Shown here in pieces: positions 28,301 to 35,360 of a DNA stretch of 58,100 bases. Each line of letters opens with the position of its first letter. Positions within the stretch are counted from its first letter, which is position 1. The stretch lies in the IMG/VR virus record IMGVR_UViG_3300049098_000053, positions 1 to 58,100 of that record. One strand, 5' to 3'. The DNA comes from a virus. Position numbers and translations under genes: made by a program. The notes under the pieces are model-generated. The model was not told where the DNA came from, searched no databases, and was given only the letters and a program-made list of their open reading frames with translations.

Positions 28301-29830
28301 GGTGTTGGCACACCTGCCGTCATGCGAATGGCCGATGCCGTCGATGGGTCGATGGAGTTCCAGCAGACCTACCAGTTTGGTGATACGTGGTCTCGTGTTC
28401 TGAACGAAAACCAGATGGACTTTATGGGTCCGATGGAAGTGTTCGAGTTCAACACCGGCACGACTATGGCCGAGCCGACCAACGGCGACATCCGGTTCAA
28501 TAGCGCCACGCCTGCATCAGTGACCGCGATTGCGGTCAGCGACAACGGCGCTCAGGGCAACACGAAGGATGCGACGTGGTTCTGGGACTCTCTCAGCGTC
28601 GGTGATTACCTGATCATCAAGAGCGACGTCGACATGGCTGACTACTGGATTCTTGAAGTAGACAGCATCACTGACAATACGACGTGGTATCAGATTGGCG
28701 TTACGGTGGTTCAGTCTGGGTCTCTGCCGTCGCAGAATGATCGTCTGGTTGCGTCGATCCAGTACCTCAGCGCAGCCGGCGGTGGTGGTGGCGTGAGTAA
28801 CCCACTGACCGCAGACCTTGACGGCGACGGATTCAACCTGGACGACATGGGCGTCATGTTCATGCGCGAGCAGGCGGCAGCTGATGCCGATGTCGCGGGG
28901 CAAGGTCAGATCTGGGTTGAGAACACGACATCCCCGGGGAATCGCCTCGGCTTTACTGATGATGCCGGCGGCGATGGCTTCTTTGGGGCGGCCGGCATAG
29001 AGCTTGCCGAGTCATCGGCCAGACCCTATGGCACTCCGGCCGCCGGGAACGGAATTCTCTGGATTAAAAACACCCCGGGCAATGAGATCGTGTACCAGTC
29101 GGACGTCGATCAGACGTTCGCGATGCTGAGTGTCACCAATGATTTCTATTACCAGTTCTCGACGACGACCACGGCCGCTGATCCTGGCTCTGGTTTCCTG
29201 AGATACGACAATGCCACGCCGGCCAGCATCACCAACATCTATGCCGATGTGCTTGACGTTACGGCTCTGGGCCATGCTAATCGGTGGGGCGATCTGGTTC
29301 GCGGCGACATCGTTGAGATCTTCAATCAAGACAACAACGGAGAGTTCCAGCGGTTCCGAGTCAATGGCACTCCGGTCGACAACACTGGCTGGTTCACTAT
29401 TCCGGTCGAGCCTCTCGACAATGGCACCCTTCACTCGAACAACGACAACATCCATGTCCAGTTCCACAAGTCTCCATCTAAGCTGCAGGACTACTCGATC
29501 GAGAATGTCTCGACGACTCCTACTGGCACAACCGAGACGCTGACCTACGAGGATGGCCCCGCCTTCGAGGTAGATCTCGAGAGCGTCACGGGCAACATCA
29601 CGATCACGATTTCCGGTGGCCCGCCGAGCGGTGACTACGGCCAGATAGTCTGCAAGGTCACGCAGGATTCTGCCGTGGCTCGCACGATCACATGGTCAGG
29701 CGGCACGTTCGAGTGGGCCGGTGGCACCGCGCATACGATGACGACGACGCTCAACGGCTTCTCGATCTTTACCTTCGAGACGTGGGATGGCGGCACGACA
29801 TGGTTCGCGGCCGGAGCGGACTATTCGTAA
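25379..29830 (+). CDS. Long tail fibre with four internal repeats, 1483 aa
   Basis: Residues 8-115 match the N-terminal module of the protein at 4947 (LSGSQTIDGVLVSTGDRVLV, ENGIYDV). Three GQ(L/I)(F/W)V modules lie near 244, 536 and 1175. Four repeats of about 100 residues occupy roughly 284-387, 725-830, 1022-1128 and 1259-1364; each has a DPG..FR(F/Y)..(G/A)(T)..S(I/V)T start and a central TDNT(G/T)W(W/Y/F) signature. The C-terminal 90 residues match the end of the 4947 protein. It is probably the host-recognition fibre, with the repeats as stalk or binding domains. Confidence 0.8.
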   Translation: MVSNSTDRFNGVVASKAIKVPCAVATSADITLSGSQTIDGVLVSTGDRVLVRAQTNAAENGIYDVKDQAWDRAADWDGNRDIAQGTLITAFDSGGLASQYIVETADPITIGSTLVSIILYSQGATVSVEAGTITDAMLRFDGVDTYRQADRLRATAQGAEFRWYASNLTDYAEQTYVGMSAIFSLSNGSHGFEFQNDLSISGADFVVTSGDATISGTMEAGVVISEGALYLTEIAAADTDIAGKGQLFVRNDAPNVLVFRNDDGDEVELGGGGGGIMFDSWRYDQQFTGPTDPGSEEFRMSSGTPSVTTALYMSDTSLGGLDPDEVFTRLSVGGHLVMQDANRTSFLHYIITSVTDNTTWWQIGVEYAGGNGVLPGDQVDIQFEFFPNAYIVNGAAASNGHDLAWWDDSQLRWEGTGSGIRVNPVTPPTGGRLQFGSPGTTVRTNPNINMDYGVSGQGPVWRVEDSASATDNFGAFAAFNVSPAYLQYEIDDFPYMRLTSAGNVFFEDWQTQGGGANAGFFWQEKAAAAADVAGYGQLWVNSSDQGLYYTGEAGADVRLDVITPTFNTPLRVIGDTDGAPPASQTALLEFYDSDESDRQAYIGYNGSNDFVIRTAFANNGQDFSIFHGGDRILHNEGTGGRTFLEAGTGVTSDIYIRPNAGNDDGIRVMYQGAVELYHNDSLIAQTAAVTSGGFTVAQSVTGPGSQERVLTETDRSRGWPCTLYQFDTSTTASDPGNGNFRFDNATLGSITEMYVDDNNDNIQASDRLIEYLNAGDIISFHRVDANNLHTWFRVTGAPTDNTGWWTVPVEYLYGTGFAGTEVYTLFPFHLSQLEGVLPTSVTENALLTADASGGWVEDVDARFGSGNLDIYGIDDLAGGDRRVRFYRDDGTLAGQVGTGSGGNDLLIRNDLPGQGIRMNARNQADNGDTVLISFDPDNTTTLNAATTFNLSIGGSTSTLMGYSGAGGFTFKAVPGVGTPAVMRMADAVDGSMEFQQTYQFGDTWSRVLNENQMDFMGPMEVFEFNTGTTMAEPTNGDIRFNSATPASVTAIAVSDNGAQGNTKDATWFWDSLSVGDYLIIKSDVDMADYWILEVDSITDNTTWYQIGVTVVQSGSLPSQNDRLVASIQYLSAAGGGGGVSNPLTADLDGDGFNLDDMGVMFMREQAAADADVAGQGQIWVENTTSPGNRLGFTDDAGGDGFFGAAGIELAESSARPYGTPAAGNGILWIKNTPGNEIVYQSDVDQTFAMLSVTNDFYYQFSTTTTAADPGSGFLRYDNATPASITNIYADVLDVTALGHANRWGDLVRGDIVEIFNQDNNGEFQRFRVNGTPVDNTGWFTIPVEPLDNGTLHSNNDNIHVQFHKSPSKLQDYSIENVSTTPTGTTETLTYEDGPAFEVDLESVTGNITITISGGPPSGDYGQIVCKVTQDSAVARTITWSGGTFEWAGGTAHTMTTTLNGFSIFTFETWDGGTTWFAAGADYS

Positions 29831-30570
29831 TGTCATCAAACTTTGAGAAGCGCATATTCATGCCGCGCGGTCCGCTCGGGCCGACGACTGCCATGGGTGA
29901 CGGCAAAGAAAAGCGCATCATTCGCTGGTATCGCAGGGAGTGGGAGGAGTTCCTCGCTGAGGTCAGGGCTTACAAGCACGAGGTCGGCATCGCTTACCAC
30001 GATCTCCGGCTGTATCTGTTCGAGGAGCGACAGCGGTGCGCTCGTTGTCGCAAGACGCATGACGCGCTCAATCGGATTGCAGATCTAACGGTCAGGCATC
30101 CGGCGCTGCGCAGATACCAGCGCGGCATGCTGTCAGGCTTTGGCGTCAGGCGATCGGCTTGGGCTGCCGGTGACTGCTCCTTTACGGCCTCAGCAATCCC
30201 GACCTTTACCGACTTCTGCGTCAATCCTTGCGCGGCGCGCACCGCCGCCAGACTTCATAGCGATGGCGATTGGTACTACCAAGCCGGCACGGGCTTTGGT
30301 CCGTCAGATGGAACGTGGCAGGGTGACTGCGCGGTCGCGGACTACGACACGCGCCACGTAAAAAACAGCGGCGATAATTCCAACTACCTAACGTCGGGCG
30401 TCAACGCGACATGGTCGGCGGCCTCAACTTCCAAGGCGGTCGGTTACGATCAAAACGGCTTTGGCATTCTCTCGGGTAATTTCGACCTAGAATGCAGGGA
30501 TGGAACGAGCCTTACCGTGCTGTTCACCGACAACTTCACAATGAACGCCGAAGTGGATGCAAAAAACTGA
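29830..30570 (+). CDS. Unknown Cys-containing protein, 246 aa
   Basis: The ATG shares one base with the fibre stop. Residues 20-105 are basic and helical and hold a CARCRKTHDAL segment near 75, a possible metal-binding hook. The C-terminal 130 residues are Gly/Ser/Asn-rich with scattered Cys (AAGDCSF, DFCVNPCAART, WQGDCAVADYD, FDLECRDG), which could form disulfides outside the cytoplasm. No family recognised. Its place between the fibre and the sulfotransferase suggests a tail-tip or fibre-maturation role (inference). Confidence 0.65.
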   Translation: MSSNFEKRIFMPRGPLGPTTAMGDGKEKRIIRWYRREWEEFLAEVRAYKHEVGIAYHDLRLYLFEERQRCARCRKTHDALNRIADLTVRHPALRRYQRGMLSGFGVRRSAWAAGDCSFTASAIPTFTDFCVNPCAARTAARLHSDGDWYYQAGTGFGPSDGTWQGDCAVADYDTRHVKNSGDNSNYLTSGVNATWSAASTSKAVGYDQNGFGILSGNFDLECRDGTSLTVLFTDNFTMNAEVDAKN

Positions 30571-31208
30571 TGATTATTTCTCATAGCAAGGGGGTCTGCT
30601 TCTGGAAGATACCCCGCACCGGGAGCTCAAATGTCGAGATGATTCTGCGTCTGACTGCAGGGCTGGATTACAGCCAGGATGTCGTCGCGCGGACGAACTT
30701 CTACGATCACTCTCACAATTTCAGCACCATGCCAGACACCGCGGACGGAGTTCCCGGGGACCGGCGAGCCCACATCACGCCGCAGACGGCCATCGACAAC
30801 GGGTTCCTGACGCTGGCGCAATACAATGCCTACGATCACTACTGCATCGTTCGGGATCCGGTCGATCGTTTTATATCGACAATCCATCTGGCCCTGCCCG
30901 GTCAGGCCGAGGGTTTCAATGTTGGGGATCTGGTCCAGTTCATGCAGCAGCACATGAGCGAGGCGCACTACCGCCCGCAGGTCGAGTGGCTCACGCTCGG
31001 CAACATCAATGCGCTGCCGTTCTCTGACTACGAGAATAGCGTCAACACGATCCTGACTGCCTTCGGGGCGCCGATCCCGGCCGGCGGTCTGCCTCGAGTG
31101 TCGCGGTCGCACTGGCGCTTCCTGGACATCGTGAAGCAGATCCCAGATCAGGCGCAGCGCGGACTCATTCGGGCCTTCTGGTCAGCTGATTCAGGACTTT
31201 CGACATGA
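30570..31208 (+). CDS. Sulfotransferase-like protein, 212 aa
   Basis: Shows both PAPS-binding signatures of sulfotransferases. The 5'-phosphosulfate loop reads KIPRTGSS at residues 13-20 and is preceded by a strand (GVCFWK). The 3'-phosphate site reads RDPVDRFIS at 95-103, preceded by a YCIV strand. The enzyme family moves a sulfuryl group from PAPS to a hydroxyl or amino group of sugars, proteins or small molecules. His49 (HSHNF) or His48 could act as base. The length matches compact bacterial and marine-phage forms. It is linked by TGATG to the gene before it and by ATGA to the endolysin. The target could be a host or virion glycan (inference). Confidence 0.8.
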   Translation: MIISHSKGVCFWKIPRTGSSNVEMILRLTAGLDYSQDVVARTNFYDHSHNFSTMPDTADGVPGDRRAHITPQTAIDNGFLTLAQYNAYDHYCIVRDPVDRFISTIHLALPGQAEGFNVGDLVQFMQQHMSEAHYRPQVEWLTLGNINALPFSDYENSVNTILTAFGAPIPAGGLPRVSRSHWRFLDIVKQIPDQAQRGLIRAFWSADSGLST

Positions 31209-31663
31209 CTACATTCACGCGAGATCACATATTCGATTTGGCCGAGAGATTCTCTGGCACCGAGGAGATGGCAGGCAAGGTCGACAACCCCGCAATCATG
31301 GCCATGCTCAGGCTCGACAACAAATGGCCCTCGAACGACGAGGTCCCGTGGTGCTCAGCCTTTGCGAACTACATCGCGTGGCTGGCCCGGGCGCCGAGGT
31401 CCAAGGATCTCAGGGCTCGCAGCTGGCTGAGAGTAGGCCGCGGCATCAACCTGGATCAGGCCGAGCCGGGTGACGTGGTGATCATCAAGCGTGGCACTGG
31501 CGAGCAGCCGGGGCCCGAGGTCATTGACGCTCAGGGCCATGTCGGTTTCTACGCCGGCATGTTCCACGGGTTCATCGAGATCCTCGGCGGCAACCAAAGC
31601 GACACCGTCAAGATTTCACGGTATCCTGTCCAGCGTCTACTGGGAGTACGGAGGCTCCTCTAA
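31205..31663 (+). CDS. Endolysin, CHAP/NlpC-like peptidase (TIGR02594-like)
   Basis: Protein of 152 aa with the TIGR02594 pattern: VPWCSAFANYIAW with catalytic Cys50, GDVVII near 90, GHVGFY with His112, and ILGGNQSD with Asn130 as third residue. Such enzymes cut the peptide part of peptidoglycan. There is no signal peptide, so release needs a holin. A membrane-protein candidate and spanins follow within 1.7 kb. ATG overlaps the sulfotransferase stop by 4 bases. Confidence 0.85.
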   Translation: MTTFTRDHIFDLAERFSGTEEMAGKVDNPAIMAMLRLDNKWPSNDEVPWCSAFANYIAWLARAPRSKDLRARSWLRVGRGINLDQAEPGDVVIIKRGTGEQPGPEVIDAQGHVGFYAGMFHGFIEILGGNQSDTVKISRYPVQRLLGVRRLL

Positions 31664-32064
31664 TGAAACGGACGCTGCAATGGATTGTGGCAATCGTTCT
31701 CCTCGGCAGCCTGACGATTCAGGCCGACCCGTTCAAAACGTGGAACTGGACGGACCCGGCCGAGTACGAGAATGGCTCGATCATTCCTGAGACCGACGAC
31801 TTATCGTTCCGACTCAAGTGCGGCACGACCCTGGGCGGTCCCTACGATCTCTATGAAACATTGCTGACTGAGCCGGCGCCGTCCGTGCAGGACATGGGGC
31901 CGCTGGTATCCAACACGCCGGGGACCTACTACTGCATAGCCACGGCAACGAGCTCGCTGCACAACACGGAGTCGGCACCGAGCAACGAGGTAAATTTCAC
32001 TGTGCTTCCGGGGGATCTGGGTTTGCGCCCGAAACCTCCTGTACTGTCACTCGGAAGCGGGTAG
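31663..32064 (+). CDS. Secreted fibronectin-III-like protein, 133 aa
   Basis: N-terminal signal peptide (basic KR, hydrophobic WIVAIVLLGSLT, likely cut after IQA near residue 21). The mature part is one Ig/FN3-like beta sandwich: SFRLKCGTTLGGPYDLYETL, then TPGTYYCIATATSS and SAPSNEVNFTVLP, as in FN3 C and G strands, with two Cys that could bond. Located between endolysin and the holin/spanin genes and coupled to the endolysin by TAATG. It would act in the periplasm or at the surface; binding to a glycan or protein is a guess. Confidence 0.7.
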   Translation: MKRTLQWIVAIVLLGSLTIQADPFKTWNWTDPAEYENGSIIPETDDLSFRLKCGTTLGGPYDLYETLLTEPAPSVQDMGPLVSNTPGTYYCIATATSSLHNTESAPSNEVNFTVLPGDLGLRPKPPVLSLGSG

Positions 32065-32093
32065 GATCGGGCTGTACTTTTTGGAGATGATCT

Positions 32094-32453
32094 ATGTCTA
32101 TCGCAGCAAAGAAACCCGGCTTTGATAACAGCGCCGGCAACCGTAACCGCCGGGTCGGCCGGTTCCAGAACAACGCAAACCGCACCGCCAATCGGCACCG
32201 TGCCGTGCGCGACATCACGATCGCGTCGGTCTTGCCTGACCAGTTCACCGACTCTGGCAACCGCTTCGCGCAGTTCCGCTCGGGTGAGTTCATCGAGGCG
32301 CAGCTATTTGTCGCCCAGGATGGCACCTACGAGGTCGACACGGCTGTCGCCGGCCAGATCGACACGATCGAGCAGACCATTACGGCCGAGGGTGCTGGCG
32401 CAGATGTCAGGATCAAGACGCTGGACAATAGGCGAGACTCAAGGTTCAGCTAG
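32094..32453 (+). CDS. Unknown protein, 119 aa
   Basis: GGAG lies 8 bases before the ATG. The first 40 residues are strongly basic and Asn/Arg-rich (NRNRRVGRFQNNANRTANRHR), which suggests nucleic-acid contact or disorder. The rest is a small beta-rich domain (EFIEAQLFVAQDGTYEVDTAVAG). No family recognised. It is the last gene before a regulatory site at 32478. Confidence 0.65.
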   Translation: MSIAAKKPGFDNSAGNRNRRVGRFQNNANRTANRHRAVRDITIASVLPDQFTDSGNRFAQFRSGEFIEAQLFVAQDGTYEVDTAVAGQIDTIEQTITAEGAGADVRIKTLDNRRDSRFS

Positions 32454-32477
32454 AATTTTTCGGTCAAACCTGTAGAA

Positions 32478-32491
32478 ATTGTCCATACAAT
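32478..32491. promoter_or_regulatory. Operator-like site before the holin candidate
   Basis: ATTGTCCATACAAT is an inverted repeat (ATTGT / ACAAT) holding the 10-mer TGTCCATACA, which occurs twice more at the divergent control region near 37.3 kb, beside a ribbon-helix-helix gene. It ends 12 bases before the ATG of the next gene and overlaps a TACAAT -10-like hexamer. A stretch AATTTTTCGGTCA just upstream (32454-32466) is also echoed at 37263-37275. Binding of the phage regulator here is inferred. Confidence 0.55.
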
Positions 32492-32503
32492 TAGGAGGCA
32501 AGG

Positions 32504-32689
32504 ATGCCTAACAGACCATCAAGCACGATCACGGCGGCCACGCTCGCCGGCATGGCGGCGGCTCTTATCTGGGAACTCGTCGCTACATTCTCGACGGTGG
32601 AGCCTACGGCTGGCCTGATCGCCGGATCGACTGCGCTCGCGTCTGGTGTCGTCGGCTACCTCAAGCGTGAAAAGGTCCTGACCAAGTGA
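32504..32689 (+). CDS. Holin candidate, 61 aa
   Basis: Small protein with two hydrophobic stretches (residues 8-28, TAATLAGMAAALIWELVATF, and 36-54, AGLIAGSTALASGVVGYL) and a short basic C-terminus (KREKVLTK), the size and shape of a class II holin. AGGAGG lies 7 bases before ATG. An operator-like site is directly upstream. Its stop overlaps the i-spanin GTG by 2 bases. Two other small membrane proteins downstream (34268, 34558) could share or replace the holin job. Confidence 0.6.
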   Translation: MPNRPSSTITAATLAGMAAALIWELVATFSTVEPTAGLIAGSTALASGVVGYLKREKVLTK

Positions 32690-32979
32690 ACAAGTGGCTG
32701 CTGGCGATCGGCGCGTTCCTGGCTGCGGTCGGGTTCGCGATCATCTCTCGTCCTGAGCGCCAGCTGAAAAAGGTGGAGCACCAGCGCGACCAGCTGCTCC
32801 ACGACAACACGAAAAGGGCGCAGGTCAAAGCCGAGCAGTTGGGCAAGAAAGCTGATAAATTGCAGGCCAAAGCCAAAGAGGCCGAGCAAGTGGGCAAGGC
32901 CACAGTCGACAAGGTAGGGACTCAAGGTGAGACGGTTAGCAGCATTCTTGATTCTTGGAGCAAGCCTGCAGGGGTGTAG
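32686..32979 (+). CDS. i-spanin-like inner membrane protein, 97 aa
   Basis: GTG start (GTGA overlap). One N-terminal membrane segment (residues 4-20, WLLAIGAFLAAVGFAII) followed by a long charged helix or coiled coil (25-75, RQLKKVEHQRDQLLHDNTK and KAEQLGKKADKLQAKAKEAE). This is the layout of Rz-type i-spanins, which reach across the periplasm to an outer-membrane lipoprotein. The end overlaps out of frame, by 53 bases, a lipoprotein gene, the classic Rz/Rz1 arrangement. Confidence 0.7.
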   Translation: MNKWLLAIGAFLAAVGFAIISRPERQLKKVEHQRDQLLHDNTKRAQVKAEQLGKKADKLQAKAKEAEQVGKATVDKVGTQGETVSSILDSWSKPAGV

Positions 32980-33355
32980 CACCGCCCCGATCCAGCCGCC
33001 ATCGTGCGAGGTTCCCGAGGCACTGGCTGAAATCGCAGCCATGCAGAGCGTCCCTGAGATGCCCTCTGCCGTCCGCTCGGACGACGAGACCGCTACGTTC
33101 GACCTCGAGGGCTTACTGCAATTCCAGCGCCTACGCGCAGCCTCGCTGGCCAATAAGGAGGTTGGCGACCTTAACGCTGCAGCCCTGCAAGCTCGCAACG
33201 ATGAGGTCAACGCACTGATCGAGTGCGTCCGGCATCAAAATGTATGGATGGAAGTGCGCGAGGAGATGCTCCAACAGGAGCGGCAGGCGCACCAGATCGA
33301 TAACCTATGGCACCGGGCCCTGATCGCTCTCGGTGTCGCGGCAGCATTACTATGA
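32927..33355 (+). CDS. o-spanin-like lipoprotein, 142 aa
   Basis: GTG start inside the i-spanin gene, in another frame. The signal peptide ends in a lipobox LQGC with the acylated Cys at 17, giving an outer-membrane lipoprotein. A Pro-rich stretch follows, then helices up to residue 125. Paired with the upstream i-spanin it would fuse the membranes at the end of lysis. It is odd in being longer than usual for Rz1 and in having a hydrophobic C-terminus ([14 protein letters not shown]) that could be a second anchor. Confidence 0.65.
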   Translation: MRRLAAFLILGASLQGCSTAPIQPPSCEVPEALAEIAAMQSVPEMPSAVRSDDETATFDLEGLLQFQRLRAASLANKEVGDLNAAALQARNDEVNALIECVRHQNVWMEVREEMLQQERQAHQIDNLWHRALIALGVAAALL

Positions 33356-34278
33356 AATTTTGCACATCAAGAAACCTACTGATCATTCTCGTGGCACTGG
33401 CCCTGATCACTGTGGCCGGCACTCGCTATGCTTTCGCATGGGACGATGAGGAGTGTGACCATCCCAGATTCGTCGAGATCGGGTGCGAGATGCCCGGGCC
33501 TCCTGGGCCACCGGGACCGCCGGGGCCGGCCGGACCGCCGGGACCTGCCGGACCACCGGGACCTGCCGGACCACCGGGGCCGGCTGGACCACCGGGGCCG
33601 CCGGGGCCACAGGGACCACCGGGCGAGGTTCCTACCGAGTGGATCACCGAGACAAACAACACGTTCAACATCCACAACAAGTGGATCACCGCTGCTCGGG
33701 ACGCTATCGCTGCAGACTCGGCGGTGCAGGTGTTCCTGCCTCAGCACCAGTCGCAGCGCATCACATTCAGCGGCGTCAGGATCAACAACACCACGGGCGT
33801 CGGTGTCGGCTATGCCTACATGCTGGATAGCGACAATCGCACGGCCCTGACGCTCTCAGTTGGCCACGCTGGCGATGAGACCGCCATCCGTGGGTCGGTT
33901 GGCTTCGAGTTTGGCGGGGACCGTCGCATGAAGATCGACATGTCGGAACTGGTCCCCGTTACCCCTACCCCTACCCCTACCACTTACGAGCCGCCTCCCG
34001 GCACCGTGTTAATTTATGCCGATGAATTGGAGGAGCTCGAGCTCATGGCCCAGAGCAGCGAGGAGGTCGAGGACCATCTCGAGCAGGCCGAGTATCGCTA
34101 CGCGCAGCAGCAGAATCAGATCGATGCCCTCGAGGCCGAGCACGAGGAAGATGCCGCGGAAATCGAGCGACTAAAGCAAGAGGCGGCGGCCTTACGCGAG
34201 CGGCAGGAAGCCGACGAGGAGCTCCGCGAGTCAGTGCGGCAGCGGATCTTGGACAAGAGGAAAGGCGATGAAAAATGA
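33352..34278 (+). CDS. Secreted collagen-like protein with YadA-anchor-like and coiled-coil parts, 308 aa
   Basis: The signal peptide spans residues 1-29 ([15 protein letters not shown]...AFA). A run of 14 Gly-X-Y triplets at 49-90, mostly GPP and GPA, should form a collagen triple helix. Residues about 112-190 ([42 protein letters not shown]) resemble the trimeric YadA membrane-anchor barrel, but here the segment is not C-terminal. [10 protein letters not shown] linker and a strongly charged coiled coil (225-308) follow. All parts favour trimers. ATG overlaps the spanin stop by 4 bases. An envelope or surface role is likely; the exact function is unknown. Confidence 0.75.
   Translation: MKFCTSRNLLIILVALALITVAGTRYAFAWDDEECDHPRFVEIGCEMPGPPGPPGPPGPAGPPGPAGPPGPAGPPGPAGPPGPPGPQGPPGEVPTEWITETNNTFNIHNKWITAARDAIAADSAVQVFLPQHQSQRITFSGVRINNTTGVGVGYAYMLDSDNRTALTLSVGHAGDETAIRGSVGFEFGGDRRMKIDMSELVPVTPTPTPTTYEPPPGTVLIYADELEELELMAQSSEEVEDHLEQAEYRYAQQQNQIDALEAEHEEDAAEIERLKQEAAALRERQEADEELRESVRQRILDKRKGDEK
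33496..33621 (+). repeat. Collagen-coding triplet repeat tract
   Basis: About 126 bases of near-perfect 9-base repeats coding Gly-Pro-Pro and Gly-Pro-Ala (CCGGGACC and CCGGGGCC variants). Such tracts change length by slippage or recombination and are a place where assemblies can be wrong in copy number. Confidence 0.9.
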
Positions 34279-34558
34279 GATCGTGAGCAACATCGTCGTC
34301 TCAGTGGCGACGGCTGTCGTCCTGGGCCTTGGCGCGTGGGTGCTTGGCGTGTTCGACAAGGCCGAGGTAGCGGCCGATAAAGAGCTCATCCGAGCGGTCA
34401 TCGAGGAGGAGCTCAAGACTGACGCCGGCAAGACCTACAAGGCTCGGCTGGCCGAGGTCGGTAGTCAGATAACCGTGCTCGAGACGAGGGTTGACGGCAT
34501 TCGCAGCGACGTCGAGGATCTCGAGGATATTGCGCTGGACCTGGCTGGCGGTAACTGA
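34268..34558 (+). CDS. Membrane-anchored coiled-coil protein, 96 aa
   Basis: One N-terminal membrane segment (residues 8-29, [21 protein letters not shown]), then an acidic helix and a heptad-like stretch ([27 protein letters not shown]). ATG lies 11 bases before the end of the collagen-like gene. It pairs with the next small membrane protein; together they may be holin/antiholin or pinholin-like proteins. No family recognised with certainty. Confidence 0.6.
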   Translation: MKNEIVSNIVVSVATAVVLGLGAWVLGVFDKAEVAADKELIRAVIEEELKTDAGKTYKARLAEVGSQITVLETRVDGIRSDVEDLEDIALDLAGGN

Positions 34559-34758
34559 TGAACCTGTCTCCGGAGATCTGGGCCATCGTCATCCAGACGA
34601 TTGTTCTGATCGGCGGTTTCGTAGTGTTCATGCTCCGTCGTGAGCACCGTATCACCAAGGTCGAGGGCCGCGTCGATAACCTCGAGGACGCGGTCAGGCC
34701 GATCCCCGGCATCTCCCGCCACCTTGCCGAGCTCAAGGGCAGGCTCCACAAGCAATAA
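34558..34758 (+). CDS. Small membrane protein, 66 aa
   Basis: TGATG overlap with the previous gene. A single N-terminal membrane segment (residues 7-26, IWAIVIQTIVLIGGFVVFML) and a charged helix (RREHRITKVEGRVDNLEDAV) that resembles the ending of its upstream neighbour. This is the last gene of the late operon; a terminator begins one base after its stop codon. A holin-like or lysis-timing role is possible. Confidence 0.6.
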   Translation: MNLSPEIWAIVIQTIVLIGGFVVFMLRREHRITKVEGRVDNLEDAVRPIPGISRHLAELKGRLHKQ

Positions 34759-34788
34759 AAAAGGCCCCGCTAACGGTCGGGGCCTTTT
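34759..34788 (+). terminator. Intrinsic terminator of the late operon
   Basis: Perfect 11-bp stem AAAAGGCCCCG / CGGGGCCTTTT with loop CTAACGGT, ending in TTTT, directly after the last late gene. The symmetry (A-run before, T-run after) should let it also stop leftward transcription coming from 37.2 kb. It lies between the convergent ends at 34758 and 34847. Confidence 0.9.
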
Positions 34789-34846
34789 CCCTACTTTTTG
34801 CAGGCCGGCTCAGGAATCCGGCATCCGTCTTTGACGCGAGGAGCGT

Positions 34847-35134
34847 CTAGGAATCAGGTGTCACAGCACTCGCTCTGGGTGCAGAGTCCCACGCTGCATG
34901 CGCTTTGTCCAGTATCGCCTCGGGATCCTGGGTGTGACCGCGCAGGAAGTCCATGCCCCAGACGCCACAGGTGCCGCACGTCGCGCGGCCGACCTTGCCC
35001 TGTTGAGGGACCTCGAGGAGCAGCTGCTCTGGGACCACGCCGCACGGACAGGCCTTGAACTCTCGCTTCTCTGGTTGTTCCTGCTTGGCACCACTTGCTG
35101 CAGCCTCAGCGGCCTGTTCAATCGTCTCGCTCAA
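34847..35134 (-). CDS. Zinc-ribbon protein of Lar-like type, 95 aa
   Basis: TTG start chosen because AGGAG lies 7 bases upstream. After a helical N-terminus (SETIEQAAEAAASGAKQEQ) come ACPCG, CGTCG and a C-terminal AHAAWDSAP helix. This is the order of restriction-alleviation (Lar) family zinc ribbons, which have CxxCG...C.xCG and a final A..WN. Lar of the Rac prophage modulates host restriction. Whether this copy does so is unknown. It is the last gene of the leftward operon. Confidence 0.6.
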   Translation of the reverse strand: MSETIEQAAEAAASGAKQEQPEKREFKACPCGVVPEQLLLEVPQQGKVGRATCGTCGVWGMDFLRGHTQDPEAILDKAHAAWDSAPRASAVTPDS

Positions 35135-35360
35135 TTTCTTTCTCCTCGAGCTCCCACTTGAGCTCGTAGTAGTCGATCCAATCCTGCGCGGTCATCCTGC
35201 AGCTGGATCGCTTAATGCAGGCGCGGTATGCGTGGTAGGTTCTGGCGGCCTCCTCGGCCGAGGGCGAGGGATCATACAGCACCCCGCTCCATACACCGCA
35301 AATGTAGGCGGCAACGAGTAGCACCACAACCTCCAAGGAGTTGACCTCGTATTTTCTCAT
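35118..35360 (-). CDS. Small membrane protein, 80 aa
   Basis: The start overlaps the previous stop as ATGA. One membrane segment near residues 9-29 (EVVVLLVAAYICGVWSGVLY), then a soluble helical tail with two Cys (RACIKRSSCRM) and a charged end (ELKWELEEKEIERDD). Translated from a ribosome site that lies within a 22-bp direct repeat. No family recognised. Confidence 0.65.
   Translation of the reverse strand: MRKYEVNSLEVVVLLVAAYICGVWSGVLYDPSPSAEEAARTYHAYRACIKRSSCRMTAQDWIDYYELKWELEEKEIERDD

Noticed and set aside
32122-32475. Alternative frame overlapping the 119-aa gene
   Set aside because: Ser/Arg/Thr-rich shadow; the 32094 frame has the ribosome site and a balanced composition.
33961-33985. 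CCCCTA-type repeat in the collagen-like gene as a telomere-like element
   Set aside because: It is only about 25 bases, in frame, and codes a PTPTPT linker, which explains it.
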